The position numbers were made by a program, and so were the translations under genes. Shown here one piece after another: positions 26,401 to 35,888 of a stretch of DNA of 64,000 nt. The stretch is taken from assembly GCA_026874595.1 (NCBI GenBank), contig CM049313.1:32668008-32732007 (forward strand), read 5' to 3'. The stretch comes from Sipunculus nudus (taxonomy: Eukaryota > Annelida > Sipuncula > Golfingiida > Sipunculidae). Numbering within the stretch: the stretch's first letter is position 1; each line of letters begins with the position of its first letter. Under the pieces are notes generated by a model, which made no database searches, had not been told where the DNA came from, and was given only the letters and a program-made list of their open reading frames with translations.

Positions 26401-29400
26401 TGAATATGTGTGGATAAAACTCGACCTAGTTAATCTAAGGGTAATGTCACAGAACATTGGTATAACACATTCTGATTTGAATGAAATCAGATAATAATTA
26501 GGAAAGTAATGGCACAGATATGAAAACCTGACAGCTGGACAGACAAAGTGACGAACAGACAGACAAGATGCCAGACATTCCAAAACCAATCAGAACCAAG
26601 GGATGCATGACAGCAATCTGATGGCAGACAGAAAGACAGATAGATGGACAGACAGGCAGACAGACTAGATGACCAAAGGTCCAACACTTGTCGAAAGTTG
26701 AAAGAGAAATAGGTCAAGGTCTAATTATCCTTTTATATTATGAAGAATGAACAGGAAACTAAAATGAACAACTGATTATGTGGATGCGACAATTAATAAA
26801 CAAATTATGAAGATAATAAGACATTCAGACGTGTTTGTGGCATTTACATTTGACCTTTGACCAAATTTTGGAAAAAAAAAACAAAACAAATGGGTCTGAT
26901 GGTAAAAGATATTTACCAACGTTATAAGTTTCAGAGCGATTGCATGAAACTAGGGGCTGTGTCAGAGATAGAAATATTGGAATATTTCTAAATTCAATCA
27001 TTTTTACCCTAAATTAGGTCATCATGATTATGGCAGAATATGGCCAAATCTCCACAGGAATGAGGCTATCTTTTCTAGTTTCAGATGCAATAATGAAAAT
27101 TATAATATCATTAATAGCCTTGGAGATATAGCACAATAATGATTTATTGCAGTGCTGTCAGTGCAGTGCCCCCTTGAGGTCATAATCCAAAAATGAAAAA
27201 TTGTTTTTGAGATATTACTGTAAAACATAAAATATATCAGATTGAAAATGGTTGCTGCAAAATTAAGGCATGTAAGGCGTAATTAATTGAGATATTACGA
27301 AAAGCTCACCCCTCTAGCTTTAAAAATGAAAAAATTACAAAAGATATGGTAAAAATGTCAAGAATTTTACTTTAAATAGGTCACCATGGTAACCGCAGAA
27401 TAAGGTTAAATGTATCCAGGAATGAGAGTTTTGATTATAGTTTCAGATTCTGTAATAACAATGTTGACATCATTTATAGTTTTGAAGCTTTTAGACAAAA
27501 ATAATACTTTGACCTGTTTTAGTTGTAGTGCCCTCGGGTGGCTCGAGATATTTCTATTTAACATATTATGTATGAGTTCCAAAGTGATTACTTCAAAATG
27601 GAGGCCTATAGGCCAAAAATTTCGCAAAAATGTCACAGTGCCCTGTGGTGGCCATTTTTGAAAACCTGAAGACAATTAAGCAAAACTAATTAAACTCTGC
27701 ATATTGCGGGGGACTTTTTGGGCCATATGAGTCAGGGGAAAATGTTACAGGTAAGTTCAGGCCTCGCTGTTGAAGGTTGTACTCAAATACATTGACTGTA
27801 AGAGTGACTTTTACTTTTTCTTTGCAGTTGAAAAGAATGAAGAAACATACATTGATAAATAAACCATCTATCAAGAATAAATGTTTAACAAATTACAAAA
27901 ATATTTTTTGGAAAGCAATCTGTTTAAAAATTCACAAGGGCACCGCAAAGCAGAGCATCCCTTCGCACGGGGCATCATTAGAATAGGGTGTATAACACAG
28001 TGTGAAAATAAGGAGGGCAGCTCTCTAGCCTTGACCTTTGCTCCTGTCACCTCAAACTAAATAGAGTTCTTCATTCATAGGTGGGTGAGCCATAACTTAG
28101 AGCAAGATGACACTGACAGGTGTTGGTCAAACAGTTTGGCCTAAAATGGGCCACAAATTTTTTCAAGGAGTATGTGCTGTGGCCATGACCTCTGACCCAT
28201 TACCTAATAAATCTATGGGGTTCTTCATCCACAGGTGAGTGAGCCATATTTGCAAGATGAAAGGTTATGATCAAACGGTTTGGCTTAAATAGATCCATGA
28301 GCTTTTTCAAGAAGTGGGCCCTGTGGATATGAACTTTGACTCCATGACCTGAAAAATCAATAAGGTTCTTCATCCATGGGTAGGTAGGCCATATGTGGAA
28401 GATGAAAGGTTTTGGTCAAACGGTTTGGCTTTAAATGGGTCCAGAAACTTTTTCAAGAAGTTGGCCCTGTGGCTTTGACCTCTGACCCCAAAATCCATAA
28501 GGTTCTTCATCCATGGGTAGCTGTGCTTCATGTGCAAGATAAAAGGTTTTGGTCAAACAGTTTGGCTTTAAATGGGTCCACAAAACTTTTTCAAGAAGTG
28601 GGCCCTGTGGCTGTGACCTCTGACCTTGTGACCTTAAAATCCATAAGGTTTTTCATCCATGGGTAGTTATGCTTTATGTGCAAGATGAAAGGTTTTGGTC
28701 AAACTGTTTGGCTTTAATTGGGTCCACAAGCTTTTTCAAGAAGTGGACCCTGTGGCTTTGACCTTTGACCTCAAAATCAATAGGGTTCTTCATCTATGGG
28801 TCAGTAAGCCATATGTGCAAGATGAATTGTTTTGATCAAACGGTTTAGCTGTAAATTGATCCACAAGCAAATTCACGATGGACAGACAGACATAAGGACA
28901 GACGGACGCATGAAATTGAGGCATTACTAAATCCCCTTCGCAACTTTGTTGCTAGGGGATAATAATAATCAGAATGAGGAGAACAAAAGTTTTCCACCAA
29001 AAACATCCCAGTACACAGGTGCAGTACCTCCAATACGGCGGTTTAGCACCTTGTTATGGATCTGCGTGTTGGTAAACACAGTCCACATTTGTTTGTTAAC
29101 CAAAACAATCCCAAGTGACCAGAGGTCTGATTGTGAGCCACAACATGTGATGTTTCAGCTAGCAGGAACATGTATCAGGGAATCTCCAGATTGACATGTG
29201 TTGTGGCCCAGTGATGCATGCGCCGTGTTTACGTTTACACCTGTCATCACGCTCAGTCCACTATTTTTATCACTCGTTTACCAGAGTAAGCAAACAGTTT
29301 CAGGGTAATAGTTTGGCAGGTACCATATCATTTTAAAGGGAAGAAGCTATTATTCAAGTTAATTCAACATGCTTTATAGGTGATTGGGCATCTTTAAATG

Positions 29401-32400
29401 AAAACTTCATGGCCCTGCAAAATGAAATTGGTCACAAACCTATGGATTGTTCTACCTCCCAGTCTCTAGAACATGAATATTGATGTTTCAAGCTTTCAAG
29501 TCAACAAGGCCTGTACTGTCCAAAAGGTTAAGGGGCAGGTTAAAGAGTTCAAGATTAACTTTTAACAATGTCAACAATGCCTGGTGGTGCCTAAAACTGG
29601 AGATTAATAATGTTAATAGGTTCTCTTCTATCTTATATGATACATATATATTGCTAGTACTTGCCTTATTTTTTTTCTAGCCTTGCCCTATTTAGATAGT
29701 TTATTGAATCATTATGTCGCACCTATTGTAATATCACTCCATATTCACTGCATGATTTGTAGGTGTGATTCATGAAGTGATCCCTCATCTGTCTGATAAT
29801 CAGATTCAATTACTAAAACCCCATGGGGGTGGCAGAACCTTGCACATATGCACTCATGATGGTGTGGATAGTGTGGCAGGAATGTATACATTTGTGCCAC
29901 ATCAAATGTGTCAACATTACAAAAAAGTTCTTAAGAAGAACAGCAGATGCAAATCATAATAATTATTCATTAACTCCTTTTTTTATCTCCATAAATGTCC
30001 ACTGAATATTAAGCACAAACTTAAACCACACCTGTAAGACCTGTATTAGAATACTCATTGAGTGTATGGGATTCCCACACAAAACGTAATATTAATAAAT
30101 CTAACAGCCATTCCAACAATAAATCTAGAACCAGCAATAACCGCCAAAAGTGGTCACCATATGTAATACCTTCATCCTTACACAAGAGTACTGGCATACC
30201 AATGGTCATTCTTTCTGATGACCATTAGAACATGGAACTCTCTGCCATGTCAAATCACAAATAGCCTTACACTGGACAGCTTTAAACATGGATTGTCCAC
30301 ACTCAGATTTTGAGAGCCAATACGAAATGTACATGCATACAATTTGAGTTGGGTTTATCACATTACATTATTAATATTCAGTAAGGATAGACAATATAAT
30401 TAGTGCTTACAAGAAATGGTCTTAGTCAAGGAAAATGTTCTTGGTGTCTATGCCTAGTATTTGCTACGTGGTTTCGTCTATTATTTGTATGTCTGCTGCG
30501 TCTCTATCTGGTGGCAATCCTGTGATGAGAAATTCAAGATCAATTAGTACACAAACATGCAATTGTGAAGCTCTTGACCGTGTCTTGAACCAGCAACCGT
30601 GCAATAACAAGTCCTATGCGCTACCAATGCGCAATAGAAGACAGACATGGGGTAATAGTAATAAGTAATAGTAATAGACTATTACAGCTTTTTCCATGTA
30701 ATAGTAATAGTAATAGTAATAGACTCAAAAATTTTAGCTGTAATAGTAATAGTAATAGAAACAGAAGGCAAAGTAATAGAGTAATACATATTACCTTCTA
30801 TTACTTCCTGTGAGCCCCTTGATCATGAAGCATATCAGCAAATAATGCTGAACACACTCAATTCTTGTCCAGCAATTGCCCAGAAGTGCGTATTGTTGAG
30901 GCAAGCATGGGCCAGCTGCCACACTGCTGGTGACCACTGGTGCTAATTACATAAGAGTACTGGACAGAGCAGGTCACAGCCAAATAGGTAACCTGGCACA
31001 GTCTGACCTTTGATTAATAAACCATGGATAAACAGAGGAATGTTTGATGTTATGAGACAGATAAATTGTGTATTATTATATTGACATGTACATCTTATCT
31101 CACATCCATCAATCCATATGCATATTCTGAAATGTACCTAGATTTATTTTCACAAGCCAGTTTGCATTTTAATCATACAGATTGCAATAACACACATTTA
31201 AGAAAAATAGAATATGGAACCAGATGTAGTTGCAGTGCAGACCCAAAATGTTCATGATAAGCTTATGGTGTTTTCACTACCCATAACGTATGGAAGCCTA
31301 CAATGCTATATACTAGTAAACTCATACCAGTACTACAATCACTTTGATAAAGTCATACTGCAGGCACATGTATTATCTATTTATTTTATATAAATATTCT
31401 TTTAAAATAATTATTTTAATACTTGTCTGTTATTTCATAGTACCAATTTTGCAGACCTTCATTCAGTATCTAAAATTATGTTAATTTATATTTTGAAAAT
31501 TAAATTAACAATTTTTTTTAAGATATTAATTTATTTGATTATAACTGTTAATATTTTATTATTTAATATCTGAAATTTTGATATCAAATAATTAGATCCT
31601 GTTATGTACAAAATTTAAAGTATAAGATTGTTGAATACCAAATTAATTGTGAAAGTGATATAAATAATATTTGATTTGTTTTGTAAAATTGATATGAGTT
31701 TAAATCACTCTCCATATTCCTAAATTATCCTATGCTGGTTTTGCTGCAATGAAGAAGGGCATGCCTGAAGAATAAAAGCCATGCGTGCTACCATTATTGT
31801 AAAGTTTACCACCTCTCTGTTCACTCTCAAGATGTACTATGTGATAAAATAAAACATGGCATCATATCCAAATGAACATATATACACTTGAGAAGATGGG
31901 CTACTTTTGTCTCCAGTTTAGAATCTGTCCAGAATCTTGATGTAAACAGTAGAAACAGGACACAGCCCTACCAAAATTCCTCTCCTGATACATACATAAA
32001 GGACTAAATTGTCAGCTTTGATACTAAATATTAATATGACATAATCATGAATAATTCCTTTGGAGACCATTTTTAGTTACACTGAAAACTTTATTTATTA
32101 ATTATGCGAAAGAAGATAAAATCTTAACAGAAGTATGTACTATAAAATAAATTTATGTGAAATATATATGAAAATAATAAAAAATGTACAAGTATGCATA
32201 TAATTATAAATCAATATTTTACATATGCCTGGGTCTTTACAATGGGTTCATACAATTATCTTATAATTTCGACTTGAAACGCCCCAATAATCATTTAGGT
32301 TTCAAAATATATATATATATATATATATAAACAGAATTAAAGAAGCTGAAATAATTAAGATCTCCAGTATCATTAGGCTTATTGTTAATGACAGACACAG

Positions 32401-34225
32401 TATAAGAAAATTGTGTGGGTAACTGGATGATATAGGTGCTTCTAAAATTAATAAATAATATAAAAATGTGATTGCAGTGCTAGTTTATAGCACTCATGGC
32501 TGCGCAAAGGCTAGAATCCTCCCATCAGTTTATGTAATAGTAATAGTAATAGTAATAGATACCCCAGTAATAGTAATAGTAACAGCAATAGAACAACTGT
32601 AATAGACCCCATGTCTGATAGAAGATGAGAAGGAAACCAGGGTTCGAATGAGGATATGTAAATGTACTCTTGAGAATTGGTTGTAGTGATTAAAATGAGG
32701 TTTAATTTTTGTTAAGCGTATGCGTCATTCGAGTGCTTCACACCGGAGGTCAAAAAAGCTTAAAAAATTAACCCTAAGCCGTTTGTTAACTGCCTACCAC
32801 AAAAGCGTACCCGCGGACAAGGTTGAGTCACTGGTTTATCTGTAAACCCTAGCCCTTGAAATACACCAAATATACATAGGATAGCTGTGATCTATGTGCA
32901 TACAAATGCGTTGAGGGCACAACACAACGTATTTGAATGACTTAGGCAGGACATGTGCACATAAGCTTAGTTGTGTAAACAAGCAAAGGGAGAAATCATG
33001 AAGGATATGACAAGTTGAATTGGGTGAAGAAAGAACAAATTATACATTTTTACGGGCTAAGATATAAGTGAAAAGGCTACAGGATACAATTATCATGTGT
33101 CCGTTTTGGAGAAAAAGTCCTACACGGTAGGCACTACTTCTACATAGCACCTAGTGGTTTTATATGTAGACAAGGATTCTATAGTCAGACCTTCAGTTAT
33201 CATACCTAACATGCCAACTCAAACCACAGTGCGAGAACACTCCTCTTTGAGGTCTGGGAGCCACTATAGAACGCGGGCTTCGCTGCTTTTGAGGAACATA
33301 TAAATAAAATTGTCTCCTCTCATTCCCTATTTTAACTCCTACTTTTCCCTGTAGATGTCTCTACACTCAACTCTTCTAACATGAACAACAACTAAGCATC
33401 AGAAGTCGCCTGAATCGGGAATCGAACCTACGATCTCTAGACTAGGAGCCCTACACGGTACTAAGTGAGCCGTGAAGACAAGATACCAGCAGGAGCAAGT
33501 TTTGTTCATTTATATCTGCGATTGAAGAGGCATCTATCGCGAAAATGGGAAACCATTTACTATTTTAACAGGAAAATTAAGCTTTAGGTGGGGGCTCCGC
33601 CCCCACACCCCCGTTCAGACGGGGAACCCAGGTTCCCCGGACCCCTCCTCCTCTGATATAATAAACTCCAGCTATGAGCAAAATTAAATAAGGGAATTCT
33701 GAGGAAAATGATATGTATCGGCCTTTTCCAGGAAACAATTTATTATGCGACTGCCGTTGTACCGGCGGCAGGCTGAAGCCCGGTTTCTATAGTTCTGCCG
33801 AGGTCTGCATTATACCGGAAGAAGAAGGGCAGTCTGTTGACAAATATTGTGGACACGCCCACATTTATAGACTTCATAGCCTGAAAAAGGGACAAAGTAA
33901 CGTGGAAATAAAATAAACTATTTAATTCACATACAGGAGTAGGCCATCAATACCACATGGAACACTCTAGGAAACGGTTGAAGCAGAGAAGTGTACACAT
34001 TGACCAATCTGCCAACGTGGAATTGCCAACCGGTCTGAGCGATAATGAAGGAATTCTTTGCTACAACCTGTATAAATTTATGTTTAACAAATAATTGTGA
34101 AAATGATAGTTTATGATTCGGAATACCTTTATTTTCTGTGCCTCTGTGATACAGTGTTGAAAGTTTCCAGTGTATAAGGCCGTGCGAACTTCAAAAAGAG
34201 GATCTGGCTCTCCTTGTCCTGCCAT
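5428..34225 (-). CDS. COPE: Coatomer subunit epsilon (COPI), complete 10-exon CDS
   Basis: Epsilon-COP is part of the COPI coat on Golgi-derived vesicles (retrograde Golgi-to-ER and intra-Golgi traffic). The family folds as a TPR-like alpha-solenoid that binds the alpha-COP C-terminus. Coding segments on the minus strand are 34225-34127, 23511-23351, 21336-21234, 20195-20146, 14883-14830, 14290-14209, 10468-10313, 9634-9566, 6149-6075 and 5481-5428. Every junction is GT-AG, and they join in one frame to 300 codons plus TAA; I recall about 308 residues for human epsilon-COP. Diagnostic stretches include [67 protein letters not shown] and the C-terminal [11 protein letters not shown]. Introns range from 539 bp to 10.6 kb and are full of repeats. 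No frameshift or internal stop was seen. Identification rests on remembered family sequence and is very secure; exact junctions were read by eye. Confidence 0.96.
5482..6074 (-). other. COPE: COPE intron 9
   Basis: 593 bp of AT-rich single-copy-looking sequence. Short ORFs on the plus strand here have no recognisable similarity and are not called. Confidence 0.85.
6075..6149 (-). CDS. COPE: COPE coding exon 9
   Basis: Acceptor GTGATTTACAG; donor GTAAGT. 25 codons: [18 protein letters not shown], then VREYFSK. Matches the family motif [17 protein letters not shown]. Phase 0 at both ends. Confidence 0.95.
6150..9565 (-). other. COPE: COPE intron 8
   Basis: 3.4 kb. Contains a G-run near 7338-7350 and the 524-bp MITE at 7691-8214. 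Nothing else was recognised. Confidence 0.85.
7691..8214. mobile_element. 524-bp MITE with long TIRs and TA target duplication
   Basis: The left end GGTACAAACAGTACCACTGG and the reverse complement of the right end GGTACCTACAGTACCCCTAG begin an inverted repeat. It continues through shared TCTGGCTCAAC and GAGTTTACC-T-CAGATGGTTGG blocks (~70-90 bp, with a ~20-bp gap on the right arm). TA flanks both sides (7689-7690 and 8215-8216). No coding capacity. Confidence 0.75.
9566..9634 (-). CDS. COPE: COPE coding exon 8
   Basis: Acceptor CTGATTTTCAG; donor GTGAGT. 23 codons starting [16 protein letters not shown] and ending KAPE, phase 0 at both ends. Confidence 0.95.
9635..10312 (-). other. COPE: COPE intron 7
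   Basis: 678 bp with no recognised repeat or gene. Confidence 0.85.
10313..10468 (-). CDS. COPE: COPE coding exon 7 (core TPR-like region)
   Basis: Acceptor GATATTGCAG; donor GTGAAA, which is weaker than the others but is supported by the clean phase-0 join to exon 8. 52 codons starting [10 protein letters not shown] and ending LQEAMDK. This is the most conserved part of the protein. Confidence 0.95.
10949..11530 (+). mobile_element. D-type repeat remnant
   Basis: Begins AACTAGGGACACATGGGTCT with CTCAGCTGA shortly after, then the module CCAGTCTTCAGGAAATGATG and a perfect AGGTCACAGTGACCT (11301-11315). The 3' end is not clear. Confidence 0.65.
11600..12280. repeat. Local complex tandem repeat
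   Basis: Repeated phrases GCACTGAGTGAACTCTTGAC, CTGTTGCC-AATCTGA-ACAG and CCCATGAAGTGATCACATGG recur in irregular order at ~30-110-bp spacing. Confidence 0.75.
12710..13619. repeat. Two ~430-bp tandem modules with a repeat-family terminus
   Basis: Two divergent copies (from about 12719 and 13148) each start GGTGGCRCCACC and include CAGAGAAGAAG and GAACAATTTGGC-like blocks. The second ends in CAGACGACGGACGACGCCAC and CTCACAGGTTCGCTAAAA, the terminus of a second repeat family also seen near 23020-23065. Confidence 0.65.
13620..14193 (+). mobile_element. D-type repeat modules (3' portion, two termini)
   Basis: Starts at the ACAGGTGGTGCCACCAG module and carries AGGTCACAATGACCT (13784-13798). 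It ends first in CAACTGAGCTAA near 13974 and again in TTAGCTGAGCTAA near 14192, 16 bp before the exon 6 donor side. Confidence 0.6.
14209..14290 (-). CDS. COPE: COPE coding exon 6
   Basis: Acceptor AATTAACAG; donor GTAAGA. It completes Lys (AA|G) and gives 28 codons KKELKRMQ...NLAV, including [13 protein letters not shown], ending in phase 0. The only short intron nearby (539 bp) separates it from exon 5. Confidence 0.95.
14830..14883 (-). CDS. COPE: COPE coding exon 5
   Basis: Acceptor ATTTTAG; donor GTGAGT. The first base C completes Cys (TG|C). It then encodes [17 protein letters not shown] and ends with AA of a split Lys codon. It matches the family segment [15 protein letters not shown]. 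Confidence 0.94.
16056..16072. repeat. Poly-G tract (17 G)
   Basis: Uninterrupted run of 17 G within the long family element. Confidence 0.95.
17373..19290 (+). mobile_element. 1.9-kb family element, copy E2 (nested)
   Basis: Colinear with E1 over its full length: the same start, the same three unexplained short ORF relics, a G tract (18376-18404, 29 G), a GACGGACG tract near 19200 and a hairpin plus CTAA end. Few differences from E1, so probably young. Confidence 0.85.
19617..19985. repeat. Minisatellite, 44-bp unit, ~8 copies
   Basis: Unit TATGACCATAATCAAGTGTC plus CTACTGTAAA-TGAGACACACAAA, alternating with a variant carrying AATCAAGTAATC. It lies between the nested element and COPE exon 4. 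Confidence 0.9.
20146..20195 (-). CDS. COPE: COPE coding exon 4
   Basis: Acceptor TTATTTCAG; donor GTATGT. 16 codons, [16 protein letters not shown], followed by TG of a split Cys codon. This small exon was found by matching the family motif AALR-LHQ-DS-E between exons 3 and 5. Confidence 0.93.
21234..21336 (-). CDS. COPE: COPE coding exon 3
   Basis: Acceptor TTTTGACAG; donor GTAAGT. With the two bases carried from exon 2 it gives 35 codons from RDNILKDLD through [15 protein letters not shown] and ends in phase 0. The motif [13 protein letters not shown] is typical of the family. Confidence 0.95.
22153..22205. repeat. Perfect 17-bp inverted repeat (hairpin)
   Basis: AAACAGCATTTTACTCA (22153-22169) pairs exactly with TGAGTAAAATGCTGTTT (22189-22205) across a 19-nt spacer. 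Could be a MITE core or a small transcript hairpin. It is shorter than a normal pre-miRNA stem. Confidence 0.9.
23351..23511 (-). CDS. COPE: COPE coding exon 2
   Basis: Acceptor ATCTGCAG lies just before 23511; donor GTAGGA is at 23350. It encodes 53 full codons starting [11 protein letters not shown] and ending YLSGESN, plus AG, the first two bases of an Arg codon completed in exon 3 (phase 2). It carries the hallmark [15 protein letters not shown] motif. Confidence 0.95.
24252..24529. mobile_element. Possible hAT-like MITE
   Basis: The left end TAGGGGTGTAATGATGCATTG resembles a common hAT-type terminus. The right end read in reverse is TAGGCCTGTGAATTGTGAGG. Match between the ends is partial and no 8-bp duplication is convincing. 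Confidence 0.3.
24780..25500. promoter_or_regulatory. CpG-rich island in COPE intron 1 with CCAAT boxes
   Basis: CpG dinucleotides are dense here (about two dozen in 25040-25460 by eye) while flanking kilobases have very few. CCAAT boxes occur at 24894-24898, 24949-24953 and inverted at 25328-25332. ACACCAGAGGGGAGCA (24866-24881) resembles a CTCF core. Candidate alternative promoter, enhancer or insulator. No exon is recognised in it. Confidence 0.4.
25701..25721. repeat. Poly-C tract (21 C)
   Basis: Uninterrupted run of 21 C. Confidence 0.95.
25975..25992. repeat. Perfect 18-bp palindrome
   Basis: ACCTGTTGATCAACAGGT is fully self-complementary. Confidence 0.9.
28060..28870. repeat. Tandem array, ~137-153-bp unit, ~6 copies
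   Basis: GGTTCTTCATCCATGGG recurs near 28066, 28219, 28364, 28501, 28647 and 28783, each followed by GGTTTTGGTCAAACGGTTTG and TTTTTCAAGAAGTGGGCCC. Just beyond it, GACAGACAGACATAAGGAC and CCCCTTCGCAACTTTGTTGC look like the terminus of the enclosing transposable element, whose other end may be the GCACCGCAAAGCAGAGCATCC stretch near 27941. Confidence 0.85.
30031..30313 (+). pseudogene. LINE reverse transcriptase C-terminal fragment
   Basis: Reads [20 protein letters not shown], then after a frameshift [14 protein letters not shown] and LDSFKHGL, ending at a stop. These match the thumb/C-terminal region of non-LTR (Jockey/CR1-like) retrotransposon reverse transcriptases (LRP-LEYAS-VWDPHT; R-WN-LP; SFK--L). 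Decayed and incomplete; only this 3' part remains. Confidence 0.75.
30575..30640 (-). repeat. tRNA-like SINE head fragment
   Basis: On the minus strand GCGCATTGGTAGCGC (A-box-like) is followed by GGTTGCTGGTTCAAGACA, which contains a B-box-like GGTTCAAGACA. The arms do not pair as a functional tRNA. Next to an AATAGT hexamer array. Confidence 0.45.
30652..30790. repeat. (TAATAG)n imperfect microsatellite
   Basis: Repeated TAATAG/AATAGT hexamers with interruptions. A sister array is at 32533-32605. Confidence 0.9.
32307..32329. repeat. (TA)n microsatellite
   Basis: Uninterrupted alternating AT. Confidence 0.95.
32533..32605. repeat. (TAATAG)n imperfect microsatellite
   Basis: Same hexamer as 30652-30790. 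Ends next to ACCCCATGTCT, the inverse of AGACATGGGGT at 30643-30653. Confidence 0.9.
33410..33478 (-). repeat. tRNA-derived SINE fragment
   Basis: The minus strand carries GGCTCACTTAGTACCGTG, then CTAGTCTAGAGATCGTA and a perfect B box GGTTCGATTCC (33428-33418). The layout is tRNA-like but the acceptor stem does not close, so it is not called a tRNA gene. Confidence 0.5.
33588..33638. repeat. Paired GC-rich hairpins
   Basis: GTGGGGGC-TCC-GCCCCCAC (33588-33606) and GGGGAACC-CA-GGTTCCCC (33621-33638), each a perfect 8-bp stem. Probably part of a short interspersed repeat. Confidence 0.8.
34127..34225 (-). CDS. COPE: COPE coding exon 1 (start codon)
   Basis: 33 codons from ATG at 34225 to a GTATTC donor at 34126. 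The peptide starts [20 protein letters not shown] and ends TEAQKIK, matching the family N-terminus (an acidic stretch, then LF-V--A-Y-G----CI-EAQ). The exon ends in phase 0. No upstream in-frame ATG was needed for homology, so this start is preferred. Confidence 0.93.
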
Positions 34226-34630
34226 CTTGTTATCGTGTCACAGTCATGCGCATTGAAAGGTGTCTTGCAAAATTCAGTCGACCGGAGTTATTACAAGCAT
34301 ATTCACTCAATAACATTTTAATATTTTATAATTTCAGAATATATTCTTTCATTTGTCACCTTTAGTCTTGATGTCATTAAAAAAATCCATGTTTAATTTA
34401 AATGATCATGTATTTAAGATAATCTGAATTCCCATCGCTTAATTTGCTTCATAATTATGAAATTACGATGTCATCAACAAAAAGTATTTGAATAAGAACA
34501 ATTAATTGGACTTTCAATAACAGGTTATTAACCGAATTTAATACTTATTTTTAAACATTTTAACTATTTTTGATCAATTTAAATTTAATCAAAAGAACGA
34601 TTTTCCGGAAATTCAAATACATACACACGC

Positions 34631-34662
<32 letters not shown>

Positions 34663-34699
34663 GATGTATATGTATATGTATATGTATATATATATGTAT
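34631..34699. repeat. (TA)n/(TATG)n microsatellite
   Basis: TA repeats passing into TATATG/TATG repeats. The ORF through it is low-complexity Met-Tyr. Confidence 0.95.
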
Positions 34700-34771
34700 G
34701 ATTTTATATATATAAATTATAATCTGGGCTGGCCCAGTTTTAAATTGGACCAGATCCTAATCTGGGCCCCG

Positions 34772-34775
<4 letters not shown>

Positions 34776-34854
<79 letters not shown>
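34776..34854. repeat. (TA)n microsatellite abutting a TIR element
   Basis: ~79 bp of TA with one CA interruption, ending exactly where the element at 34855 begins. Confidence 0.95.
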
Positions 34855-34857
<3 letters not shown>

Positions 34858-35854
34858 GAGCCAACTTTATGTCATATCGGTTAATAGAAAATCCCGTTTA
34901 TTGTCACATAAATCTGAAATCCAAAACCATTACCTATATAAACAATGGTAAATCTTATTTCTTAATATCATGGATTATTGTCATTATCCCGTTTATTGTC
35001 ATGCTTAGAACCCTTGGCTATGATACCAGTTTGCAGTTAATATCACATGAAACGCCGACACGGCGATCAACGAGGCCAAAAAGCCTGTAATCAGTCAGGC
35101 TATCTCAAACGATCGCATCTTCCACCTGTGTGCGGCAGGCAAGTGAAGTGATGCATGCAGTTCACTCCCCATCACTTAGTTAAATAACGTCTTATAAGAT
35201 ACCACGGTAATCCAGATGATTGCGTTTCTTCGTACATTAACAAGGGTGATGTTTGTGATCACATATCATATGAAATGAATTCCTGGCCTTTAAAAGGCCG
35301 TTGTTTACACCTCAGTGACGTTTCGCCGAGATGACATGAAGCACGAGCTTTAAACGCGGCGAAACTTCAGAAAGTTGACAATGCCCGCTCCCCGAATAGT
35401 CCTATCATAAAGACGATCATGGAAGTTTGAGTCATTAATATGATATCCGGAAAATATAGCGCAAAAGTCGGGGAAAGAATTATCTATGAAAATAGTTATA
35501 AGTAATGTTATAACTGCCGCATATTTCCTGACATTTGAACTCATGGCTCAGACCCTACGTCTCTTTCTGTTGGCAAATCGGATTTTTTAGTTTTTGCGGC
35601 ATGTGGCACAAAAAAGACAGGAAGTAAATTGTCAGGTGCGCATAAACGTAATGTTATATGCCGTTGTGCAATAAAAATATTCATGAACGTTTCTGTCTCC
35701 TTTTTTTATTGACGATTTATTTAATATCTTTTGAGACATAACGCTTCTTCTATGACTCCAAAGGAAATCGATATTGAAGCCGGCATAATGTCACATCCCG
35801 GTTATTATCATAATTTATGCATGCACCACCGATATGACAATAAGCGGGCTTGAC
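34855..35854. mobile_element. ~1.0-kb TIR DNA transposon (pogo/Tigger-like ends), non-autonomous
   Basis: The first 26 bp (GTCGAGCCAACTTTATGTCA...) match the reverse complement of the last 26 bp (GTCAAGCCCGCTTATTGTCA...) at 21 of 26 positions. Both sides are flanked by TA repeats, as expected for a TA target. A subterminal motif CCCGTTTATTGTCA recurs near 34896 and 34990 and a variant lies near 35806. No transposase ORF is seen. Pogo/Tigger assignment is inferred from end sequence and TA target only. Confidence 0.65.
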
Positions 35855-35888
35855 TATATATATATAGAGAGAGAGAGAGACAGACAGA
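35855..35888. repeat. (TA)n(GA)n microsatellite
   Basis: TA repeats followed by about eight GA units and GACAGACAGATA. Confidence 0.95.

Larger units (their letters stand above)
23512..34126 (-). other. COPE: COPE intron 1 (10.6 kb)
   Basis: The largest COPE intron. Contents: a possible small MITE near 24252-24529, a CpG-rich island (24780-25500), a 21-C run (25701-25721), imperfect GACA repeats (about 26530-26665), a ~140-bp tandem array (28060-28870), a LINE fragment (30031-30313), tRNA-like SINE heads (30575-30640, 33410-33478) and AATAGT hexamer repeats. Stretches 25800-26500, 26700-28000 and 31000-32300 show nothing recognisable. Confidence 0.85.

Noticed and set aside
33410-33478. tRNA gene on the minus strand
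   Set aside because: Good B box but the stems do not close; better explained as a SINE head.
33713-33916. 67-codon ORF with Cys-rich start
   Set aside because: No signal peptide or recognised domain, next to SINE-like and hairpin repeats; kept out of the gene list.
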